Assembly: GCA_947630805.1 (NCBI GenBank)
Contig: CANRIV010000009.1
Location: forward strand, 18,367-82,366
Length of the DNA: 64,000 nt
Direction: 5' to 3'
DNA from: an uncultured Lachnospiraceae bacterium
GTDB taxonomy: Bacteria > Bacillota > Clostridia > Lachnospirales > Lachnospiraceae
Position 1 is the first letter of the stretch; every line of letters starts with the position of its first letter. The position numbers were made by a program, and so were the translations under genes. Below the pieces are notes generated by a model, which was given only the letters and a program-made list of their open reading frames with translations, had not been told where the DNA came from and ran no database searches. This document shows, piece by piece, positions 8,653 to 16,259 of the stretch.

Positions 8653-10200
8653 CTATTTTGTCTTAACTTTAACTTTCTGTTTTGGACTCCATTTATAGTA
8701 GTATTTTTTTCCACCAATTACTTTGTAAGCTCTTACTCTTACATAGTACTTGATTTTTTTCAGCTTTTTCTTCTTAATCTGTTTCTTCTGTTTTTTCGTG
8801 AATTTAACTTTGATTTTGCCTTTTAGTTTTTTCACATTTTTATTTTTTGCAGACTTCATATTCTTCTTTACAGAATATTGTACCTGATATCCGGCAGCCC
8901 GCTTTACCTCTTTGATATCATACTGGAATGCTTTTTTCTTTGCCTTTGCGCTATAAAGAAGTGATTCCTGTTTTGCGATACATGCTGCTGTTGACGTATT
9001 TACAGAAGTATTGGAAGACACGCCATATGTTCTTGCATTGTATCCCGAAGGATTTCCAATCTGAGCATACATTTTTCCAATCGTAGTCAGTTCGCCGGTC
9101 TGGTAATCCCAAAGACTGGATGCACTGGCTGATTTTTCTCTTAAATTTGGACAAAACCAGGAATATCTCTCTACATAACTTCTCTCATTGAGACCTTTAC
9201 ATACGATTTTCAAAAATTCCTGTGCATTGGCGCTTGCCTTTGCGTTATTCATGTCCGCATTCCATAGAGCAAATTCCGTAATCCAGATTGGTTTATGATA
9301 TGCTTCATACGTTTCATCCAGCTGCATCAGAAATTCTGCTGCTGTTTTTTCGCTATAATTTTCATAATATTTGTGCACAGCAATAAATGTCATATCGTTT
9401 TTAGCATTTACAGACAAACCATTCCAGAAAGGTATCCACCAGTCTGTAGATTCCATCAGTGGTTTTGCCGTAGAAATTGCCGGAGAGCCCAATCTTACGC
9501 TTCCTTTATATCCTAACAGACTATTCCAACGAAGAATCATCGTACTTGGCTGAATATTAGACTCCGATTTCAAGTCTGGCTCATTATATGCCAGCAGATA
9601 TTTATAACTTTTTTCGTTGGCAAACCTTAGAATCGCGCTGTTTCCTGTAATACTGTCACCCCAAATCATCGGAACAAAATCAATATCATCAAATTTTTTA
9701 TTGCTGTAATTTTGATCTTTAAACGACTGATATCCCCAGTTATAATACCATCCGATATTCATGGAAGCAGGATCTACTGCTGTACCCATATCTTTTGTAT
9801 TAACGCAGAGACCTTTTTTTGTCACATAAAATCTTCTTACATCTGTCTGGACAGACTGTCCATTTTTCAATGTTGCCACAATATAAGCTGTATGCTCTGT
9901 AACATTTGTCGTATAGAACTCACAACTCATCGTTGTGTTTCCATTTGGCGCCGTTGTAGTCTTTAACTGTCCGTCGATATATACCTGATACTGAGAGACA
10001 TTCTCCAATGTATTGTCCCAGTCAATATCTATATATCCGGCACCAATCAAAGAATTCTGCTTAGGGCTTGTGATAGCCGTTGATTTCCATTGATTTACAT
10101 CTACAGCAGCATGGACCTGCCGGACATCCCCTATAGAAATCCCGGAGCCAACAACTGCCACAGCCAGCAGCAACGATATTATTTTCTTAAATTTATTCAT
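8653..10200 (-). CDS. Secreted GH128-like glycoside hydrolase with Lys-rich C-terminal module
   Basis: Signal peptide; WYYNWGYQ, DFVPMIWG, LLAYNEPDLKS, KPIWITEFALWN; C-terminal GYQVQYSVKKNMKSAKNKNVKK...YYVRVRAYKVIGGKKYYYKWSPKQKVKV. Confidence 0.85.
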   Translation of the reverse strand: MNKFKKIISLLLAVAVVGSGISIGDVRQVHAAVDVNQWKSTAITSPKQNSLIGAGYIDIDWDNTLENVSQYQVYIDGQLKTTTAPNGNTTMSCEFYTTNVTEHTAYIVATLKNGQSVQTDVRRFYVTKKGLCVNTKDMGTAVDPASMNIGWYYNWGYQSFKDQNYSNKKFDDIDFVPMIWGDSITGNSAILRFANEKSYKYLLAYNEPDLKSESNIQPSTMILRWNSLLGYKGSVRLGSPAISTAKPLMESTDWWIPFWNGLSVNAKNDMTFIAVHKYYENYSEKTAAEFLMQLDETYEAYHKPIWITEFALWNADMNNAKASANAQEFLKIVCKGLNERSYVERYSWFCPNLREKSASASSLWDYQTGELTTIGKMYAQIGNPSGYNARTYGVSSNTSVNTSTAACIAKQESLLYSAKAKKKAFQYDIKEVKRAAGYQVQYSVKKNMKSAKNKNVKKLKGKIKVKFTKKQKKQIKKKKLKKIKYYVRVRAYKVIGGKKYYYKWSPKQKVKVKTK

Positions 10201-10226
10201 ATTCTATCTCCTGATTTTTGAAAGAA

Positions 10227-10277
10227 AAAGGGTAGAAAAATCCTATACTAATGATAGTATAACCTTCTCCACCCTTT
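10227..10277 (-). terminator. Intrinsic terminator downstream of the 10296-11579 gene
   Basis: Paired AAAGGGT...ACCCTTT plus TATACTA/TAGTATA inner stem; U-rich TTTTTCTTTC on the minus-strand 3' side. Confidence 0.75.
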
Positions 10278-10295
10278 CACCTGTTTTAAGATTAA

Positions 10296-11579
10296 TTATT
10301 TAACGAAAGCTTTCTTTCTCTTAGAATATTTACCAAATACTTTATTTCCAGCAGAATCCAATACATAAGCTTTTGCTCTTACATATACATTTTTACCGGA
10401 TTTCAACTTCTTAATCGTTACTTTCAGTTTTGTAGTATTCTTTGTTTTCGCTTTTTTAAATTTCTTATTTGTACCATACTGTACCTGATATCCTACAGCA
10501 TTTTTTACTTTCTTTAATGTAACAGTAACTTTCTTCTTTGCTGCTTTCAGTTTTTTCACATTGGCTTTTGCTGGCTTCTTCGTCTTTGTCCAGATTGGAA
10601 CAAGCTCAACATCACTTGTTACAGCTGAATTCATGTTATAAGTTGCACCTGTAGCCTTATTCTGGAAACCGGTCATTGTATAACCTTTTCTCTGGAAAGA
10701 CTGTGCCGGTGCTTTTTCTCCTGCATTAACATAAACAGTTGTTGTTTTTCCGCCATATGTATATTTAACAGTATACTGTGTTCCTGCTAAAATCTTAAAA
10801 TCAGTAACATAAATAGAGCCTTGTAAATTACTCTCGTCAGGATAGGTTTTAATTAATGCACCAAATGCAAATTTAATTCCCATATAATTGGAATCATAAT
10901 CTCTTGTATTTGGTACAGATACAGTAGCAGTAACGGTCTTGTAATCCTGACCGTTCACTAATGTGATATATCCACCTTCTGTGACGTCAATTCCATCTCC
11001 TACACAAGATGAAAAATCAATTCCCGGATCATCTCCGGCCTTTGTAGGTCTGTATGCCTTAAACAAAATATGTTTTGTATTGATAGGCTGTGTCTCTGTT
11101 ACATTTCCATTTTCGTCTTTTATTTGCTTTGTTCCCTTTAAGGTACTCTTAATCTTAAAGGAAATTGTATAAGTACGTCCTTTTTCAATCGGAATATCGG
11201 TCATGGTAGCTGTCATTCCCCAAGGATTGTCACCTACCAAATCCCCGGTATATAGGTTGTACTCTCCATCCCATCCTGTACTTTGTGCCCAAAATCTAAA
11301 ATTACTTGAAGACAAATCGGTTGGATCTAACCATCCTTCTGTAGCATAATCTGTTCCCTTTACCTGACCATTTGGATAGGCATCACTTCTAAGCGCTTTT
11401 AAAGCATCTTCCCACACTCCGCCATCTTCTCTTGTACACACGGAAAAAGATGTCCATTTCTGTGTCGCAATATTTTCTCCGTTTGCAGCATGTGCAGCAG
11501 AAACAACACCGGTCATTCCCACTACCATTGTAAGAGATAAAACAGCAGCCGTCACTTTCTTAAATAAATTTATTTTCAC
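10296..11579 (-). CDS. Secreted CBM-like protein with InlB B-repeat-like segment and Lys-rich FN3-like C-terminus
   Basis: Signal peptide (AAVLSLTMVVGMTGVVSAAHA); jelly-roll CBM-like STGWDGEYNLYTGD...IPIEKGRTYTISFKIKST; YTVKYTYGGKTTTVYVNAGEKAP...GYTMTGF repeat; C-terminal GYQVQYGTNKKFKKAKTKNTTK. Confidence 0.72.
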   Translation of the reverse strand: MKINLFKKVTAAVLSLTMVVGMTGVVSAAHAANGENIATQKWTSFSVCTREDGGVWEDALKALRSDAYPNGQVKGTDYATEGWLDPTDLSSSNFRFWAQSTGWDGEYNLYTGDLVGDNPWGMTATMTDIPIEKGRTYTISFKIKSTLKGTKQIKDENGNVTETQPINTKHILFKAYRPTKAGDDPGIDFSSCVGDGIDVTEGGYITLVNGQDYKTVTATVSVPNTRDYDSNYMGIKFAFGALIKTYPDESNLQGSIYVTDFKILAGTQYTVKYTYGGKTTTVYVNAGEKAPAQSFQRKGYTMTGFQNKATGATYNMNSAVTSDVELVPIWTKTKKPAKANVKKLKAAKKKVTVTLKKVKNAVGYQVQYGTNKKFKKAKTKNTTKLKVTIKKLKSGKNVYVRAKAYVLDSAGNKVFGKYSKRKKAFVK

Positions 11580-11630
11580 GTTCCGGTCCTCCTAACTAAT
11601 ATTTCAAGTTATCTTTCCTGTTTTTAGTTA

Positions 11631-11662
11631 CAGCAGCCCAATGCTTTGCGCATTGGGCACTG
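11631..11662 (-). other. Intercistronic hairpin without U-tract
   Basis: GCCCAATGC (11636-11644) / GCATTGGGC (11650-11658), extended by CAG/CTG. Confidence 0.65.
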
Positions 11663-11689
11663 TAGATTCACTTTGTAATTATGTACAAA

Positions 11690-12865
11690 TTATTTTTTAA
11701 CTTTAACTTTCTTTGTGGCCCATGCACCTGCAGCATAACTTCCTGCTTTACTTGCACGAACTTTTACTGTGTACTTCTTGCCCACTTTTAATTTCTTAAC
11801 TGTTATTTTTGTTTTCTTTGTATTGTATGTCTTACTTCCAACTTTAACCTGATATTTCTTTGCATTTGGAACTTTCTTCCAAGAAATAACAAGTGATTTC
11901 TTCTTGCTGTTCTTTACTTTGAGTTTTTTAACCTTAGCAAGCTTCTTACCAACTGTTGGTGCTGGAGAAGGTGTTGTTGGCTGTGGTGATACAATATTAT
12001 TGTTATTATTGTTGTTGTTATTGTTATTATTGTTATTGTTATTATTGTTGTTATTGTTATTATTTCCTGAAGCAGTTGTTGGTGCTTCTGTAGGTGTATC
12101 AGGTCTGCCTGGTGCTGGAGCTTCATAAGCAGGGTTTTGTCCCTTATCTGTAATCTTAAGGTCTGTTACTTCAAGAATACCGGAAGCAGCTAATTTTTCT
12201 GTCGTTTTTCCATCTTTTGTATCTGCAAAAAATGCTCCATAAGCAATACTAATATCAAGGGTATTTCCTGCCCACAGTGTAAAGTCCTGTGAATACTCAT
12301 ATGTTGCACCTGTTGCTACCTTAATTTGTGTTACAGCATCCGGAGTATCTTTAAAAACACTCTCTTCGTAAGCATTTGTTACACCAACCATAATGTTCTT
12401 TTCCGGTGCATCCTTTTTATTGGTCCATTTAACCTTAAAGGAAACTGTATAATCGTGTCCTTCCTCTGCTACAATACCACTCATATAAGCTCTCAGCAAA
12501 TGTGGATTATTTCCAGTAGGAACAACTTTGTATTCTCCGTCCCATCCTGTAGTAGCAATATCTGCTGTAAATCCATCTGAAGGTTTTGTAGTAGTCTGAG
12601 TCATCTCAGGTGTACCAGCATCTGCATTTCCCCATCCGGTCAAAGTCTCTCCGGCTGTAGTGGAAACAGAGTTATAAAATCTTGCTGCATATGGGTCTTC
12701 GTCATTTCTAAAAGATGCAGCGCCCTCGTAGAAACTCCATGTAGAAAGTGCAGGATCTGCTGCCTGAACTGACTTTGTAAAGCTTACGCCAACGAGCAGT
12801 GTTGCAACTAATGCTGTTGAAACAATGCCGGCTAATGCTTTTTTAAAAACTGTCTTCATTTTCAA
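11690..12865 (-). CDS. Secreted CBM-like protein with poly-Asn linker and Lys-rich FN3-like C-terminus
   Basis: Signal peptide; ATTGWDGEYKVVPTGNNPHLLRAYMSGIVAEEGHDYTVSFKVKWT parallels the previous CBM-like protein; about 23 consecutive Asn; C-terminal KKYQVKVGSKTYNTKKTKITVKKLKVGKKYTVKVRAS. Confidence 0.72.
   Translation of the reverse strand: MKMKTVFKKALAGIVSTALVATLLVGVSFTKSVQAADPALSTWSFYEGAASFRNDEDPYAARFYNSVSTTAGETLTGWGNADAGTPEMTQTTTKPSDGFTADIATTGWDGEYKVVPTGNNPHLLRAYMSGIVAEEGHDYTVSFKVKWTNKKDAPEKNIMVGVTNAYEESVFKDTPDAVTQIKVATGATYEYSQDFTLWAGNTLDISIAYGAFFADTKDGKTTEKLAASGILEVTDLKITDKGQNPAYEAPAPGRPDTPTEAPTTASGNNNNNNNNNNNNNNNNNNNNNNNIVSPQPTTPSPAPTVGKKLAKVKKLKVKNSKKKSLVISWKKVPNAKKYQVKVGSKTYNTKKTKITVKKLKVGKKYTVKVRASKAGSYAAGAWATKKVKVKK
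11996..12064. repeat. Interrupted (ATT/GTT)n trinucleotide tract encoding poly-Asn
   Basis: 23 consecutive ATT or GTT triplets in the + orientation (AAT/AAC codons on minus). Confidence 0.9.
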
Positions 12866-13155
12866 TTCCTCCTCTAAATTTTTTTACTTTGAAAACAACA
12901 ATTTTCAGTTAAGGTAATTGTAACACACAAAACGTTTTTAAACAATCGGAAAATAGAATTTTTTCACAAATAAAAGTAATTTTATTTTAGTTTCGTATAA
13001 ATTTTTCACATATTTTTCTATCTTCCAGGGAAGACGCTTATGAAAACTGCCTCTTTTATTCTACATTTTTCTTCTCTTTCTTGTATATTTTTAAAATGTT
13101 TGAACACGCTTCTGCCACTTTATGATTTTTTCATCTGCCACATTTACAAAACAAA

Positions 13156-13199
13156 AAAAGATGAAATCATTTTCCGCAAGCGGAAAGATTTCATCTTTT
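13156..13199. terminator. Strong hairpin terminator downstream of the SSB-like gene
   Basis: AAAAGATGAAATC / GATTTCATCTTTT with inner TTTCCGC/GCGGAAA; T-rich on the minus-strand 3' side. Confidence 0.8.
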
Positions 13200-13234
13200 C
13201 CTATTTTATGAATGTTTTACATTCGTTAGCTTCA

Positions 13235-13864
13235 TTACTCTTCGATATATTCTAACTTACTTACCGATACTTCATAAGCAACATGCTTTTCGCTTTCTTC
13301 TTCGCTGATTTTTTTTACATACTCTCGGCTCTGTACCCGACCCCAAATCTGGATGTGTCCTCCGACTTCAAATGTAGAAGCATATCTTGCATTTCTTCCC
13401 CAGGCAATGCAAGGTATGTAATCCGATTTACCATATGGTCTGTTGACTGCCACCAGTAAATCTGCTATTTCCCTACCCAGAGGTGTCTTTCGGTAAATTG
13501 GCGGCTTACATATATATCCATCCAAAAAAATCTGATTTGTCTTTCCTGCTTCCAGATTTTCTTCTACTTCTTCCCATTCTCTCACGAACAAAGATAATAC
13601 CAGTTTATTTTTTGTTCCCTCATGTCTGTTATAAGACCGAAACTGTCCGGATACTTCTACCAGTCTTCCCCGATAATCTTCATTCACATCAACCAGCCGT
13701 TCAGAAACCATTAAAGGAATAATATCGGTCAGTTCGCTTAATCGGTCTACCGAGACATCAACCACATAAAATCCTTCTCCAAAAACTTCATGACTGAATC
13801 TGAAGTCAGATACAATCTCCCCAATAATACTTACTCTGTTGTTTTCAATTACTTTGTCAATCAT
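13235..13864 (-). CDS. Single-stranded DNA-binding protein-like, two OB-fold segments
   Basis: NRVSIIGEIVSDFRFSHEVFGEGFYVVDVSVDR... and FLDGYICKPPIYRKTPLGREIADLLVAVNRPYGKSDYIPCIAWGRNARYASTFEVGGHIQIWGRVQSREY (SSB/PriB-like). Confidence 0.75.
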   Translation of the reverse strand: MIDKVIENNRVSIIGEIVSDFRFSHEVFGEGFYVVDVSVDRLSELTDIIPLMVSERLVDVNEDYRGRLVEVSGQFRSYNRHEGTKNKLVLSLFVREWEEVEENLEAGKTNQIFLDGYICKPPIYRKTPLGREIADLLVAVNRPYGKSDYIPCIAWGRNARYASTFEVGGHIQIWGRVQSREYVKKISEEESEKHVAYEVSVSKLEYIEE

Positions 13865-14152
13865 CGTATTTCCCCCTTTACCATACTTTGGTTTATTATT
13901 TTTTTATCAGTATTATTATATTCCATTCATACCAAAATATGTAAAAAATCGTTCGACTTTTTACGACTTTACAAGGGAGTTTCCATTATAAATAGTACGT
14001 TTGAAGAAAATTTCTATAATAAAAAAGGGCTCTAAACTTTACTTGGGGGTAAAGTTTAGAGCTTCTTTAAATTTTAGGTAAAAAAAAGTAGGCATAGAAG
14101 CCATATTCCCTTATAATTGAATCACCACAAAACAACGAAAGGAGACTTACCT

Positions 14153-15331
14153 ATGCCTAATAATGATTTTATATCAAATATTTTAGAAATGGAAGACTTA
14201 ATTATAACAAATGTGGAATCTGACAATGAAGAAATTCATATTTATTTTCGATTGGAGAGGAAAGACCATGTCTGTCCTAATTGTGGTGCAGTGACAAATA
14301 AAATTCATGATTACCGCTCCTCCATCATCAAGGATGCTCCAATTATGGGCAGGAAAACTTTTCTTCATTACAGCAAACGCCGTTACCATTGTGACTGCTG
14401 TGGTAAGCATTTCAAGGAATCCTTTCATTATCTCCCTCATCATTGCAGAATCACTACAAGATTAAATTTCCTTGCCTTAAATATGCTCGAGCATACAATG
14501 AATGTCTCTTCCGCAGCAAAACAGCTCGGTATCTCTGCCTCAACTGTTTTCAGACGGATGAATGACATTAACTTTCCAAAGCCTTCTACACTTCCTTTGG
14601 TTTTATCCATCGATGAATTTAAAGGCAATGCTGGTGGAGAAAAATTTCAGGCAATCCTGACTGACCCTAAAAATCATACTGTTTTTGATATTCTTCCTTC
14701 AAGAACACAATGGAAGCTGAAAGATTATCTTCGTGAATTTAAAAATAAAAACGATGTCAGATATTTTATAATGGATATGAATTATGTCTACAGGGAAATC
14801 GCTGAATCTTATCTTCCCAATGCAACGATTGTCATTGACAGATTTCATGTGGTCCGCTATGTTACTTGGGCTTTGGAAAATGTCCGCAAACGGATTCAGA
14901 AGCAGATGCATCCCTCCAAGCGTAAATATTTTAAACGGAGCAGAAAAATCCTTCTTTCCCACTACCGGAAGCTGAAAGAAGAAAACCGGCAGGCTCTGGA
15001 GATTATGTTGCAGCAGTCAAACGATTTAGCTGTTGCCTATTATTTAAAAGAACAGTTTTACGACTTTATGGATTCTAAAAACCGGAACGAAGCTTATAAG
15101 AAACTGCGGAAATTTATTATATCCGTACAAACAAGCGAACTAGATGAATTTAATGCCTGTCTAACAATGCTTGCAAACTGGGGACGCTATATTCTCAATT
15201 CATTTGAATGTCCATATACCAATGGATTTACAGAAGGAACAAACAATAAGATTAAGGTGATTAAGAGGAATGGCTACGGTTTTCGTAATTTTAAGAATTT
15301 TAGGAACAGAATCCTGCTTGCTACAAGATAA
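14153..15331 (+). CDS. ISL3-family transposase
   Basis: N-terminal CPNCGA...YHCDCCGKHF zinc-binding motif; HTH; LSIDEFKG, DRFHVVRYVTWALENVRKR, FTEGTNNKIKVIKRNGYGFRNFKNFRNRIL. ATG at 14153 preceded by AAAGGAG. Confidence 0.92.
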   Translation: MPNNDFISNILEMEDLIITNVESDNEEIHIYFRLERKDHVCPNCGAVTNKIHDYRSSIIKDAPIMGRKTFLHYSKRRYHCDCCGKHFKESFHYLPHHCRITTRLNFLALNMLEHTMNVSSAAKQLGISASTVFRRMNDINFPKPSTLPLVLSIDEFKGNAGGEKFQAILTDPKNHTVFDILPSRTQWKLKDYLREFKNKNDVRYFIMDMNYVYREIAESYLPNATIVIDRFHVVRYVTWALENVRKRIQKQMHPSKRKYFKRSRKILLSHYRKLKEENRQALEIMLQQSNDLAVAYYLKEQFYDFMDSKNRNEAYKKLRKFIISVQTSELDEFNACLTMLANWGRYILNSFECPYTNGFTEGTNNKIKVIKRNGYGFRNFKNFRNRILLATR

Positions 15332-15339
15332 TCACAACC

Positions 15340-16047
15340 ACCGGCTTAGCCGGTGGTTTGTTCTGCCCTATAAGGACTTGTTACCGGCACTGAGTCTAAA
15401 GACCCATCGAAAAGTTCGCCAGCCGCAACATCATTTTTTCACCAAGCCCTAAAGGGCTCTTTTTATTTGTTTCGTTTTACCGGCTCACCCGTAAACGGGT
15501 CTATGTATTCCTTCAGGGTCATTTGATCATATTCTAAATCTTCTCTTAACTGATTCTGTATATATTCCTCTATCTTCTTTGCATTTTTTCCTACTGTGTC
15601 TACGTAATAACCTCTGCACCAGAAATGCCTGTTTCCATACTTGTATTTTAAGTTCGCATGTCTTTCAAATATCATAAGGGTACTTTTTCCTTTTAAATAT
15701 CCCACGAAACTCGATACACTTATGCTTGGCGGTATTTCCACTAACATATGAACATGGTCCGGGCATAACTCTGCTTCTAATATATTTACTTTTTTCCTCT
15801 GGCATAGTGTGCGTAATATATATCCTATATCTTCATATAATTTTCCATATATTACTTTTCTTCTATACTTGGGTGCAAACACTATGTGATACTTACAATT
15901 CCACGATGTGTGTGATAAACTATTACTGTCCATTTGGATAACCTCCTCTGTACTTTTATGCGGTTGGCAAACCAACATAATTGTATCACTGGAGGTTTTT
16001 AACTGTAAGCTTAAGCTTTCTTCTACCACCGGCTTAGCCGGTGGTTT
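15340..16047 (-). mobile_element. IS200/IS605-type element; minimal extent between the two hairpins, true ends not resolved
   Basis: tnpA flanked by near-identical hairpins ACCACCGGCTTAGCCGGTGGTTT near 15340-15361 and 16024-16047. Confidence 0.7.
15463..15933 (-). CDS. tnpA: IS200/IS605-family transposase TnpA (Y1 HUH)
   Basis: YHIVFAPKYRRKVIYG, CPDHVHMLVEIPP (HUH), WCRGYYVDTVGKN (catalytic Tyr region). Confidence 0.93.
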   Translation of the reverse strand: MDSNSLSHTSWNCKYHIVFAPKYRRKVIYGKLYEDIGYILRTLCQRKKVNILEAELCPDHVHMLVEIPPSISVSSFVGYLKGKSTLMIFERHANLKYKYGNRHFWCRGYYVDTVGKNAKKIEEYIQNQLREDLEYDQMTLKEYIDPFTGEPVKRNK

Positions 16048-16190
16048 ATTTGTTTATTAAAGCCTAGACTTTCTTCGAAAGTTCTATGCTTTATAAACAG
16101 GGTCTTACCCTATACAAGAAAACACAGTTGTGAACAATTCTTCACAACTGTGCCTATAATCTTTTTACCCCCACTCTTGACAAAGAGCCC

Positions 16191-16245
16191 AAAAAAGAGG
16201 ATATCCTCAAAGTCAGACTTTGGGGAAACCCTCTTTCTCTCATAA
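16191..16245 (-). terminator. Intrinsic terminator of the 16260-17138 gene, abutting the ISL3 end
   Basis: Minus strand AGAAAGAGGGTTTCCCCAAAGTCTGACTTTGAGGATATCCTCTTTTTT. Confidence 0.75.
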
Positions 16246-16259
16246 AAATTTAAGCTATA

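Larger units (their letters stand above)
14027..16190 (+). mobile_element. ISL3-family-type insertion sequence, carrying an internal IS200/IS605-type insertion
   Basis: Terminal inverted repeats: left GGGCTCT-N10-TGGGGGTAAA at 14027; right end reverse complement GGGCTCT-N10-TGGGGGTAAA ending at 16190. Flanked on both sides by AAAAAA. Confidence 0.8.

Noticed and set aside
11904-12128. + strand ORF with long poly-Leu
   Set aside because: Antisense shadow of the poly-Asn tract in the CBM-like gene.
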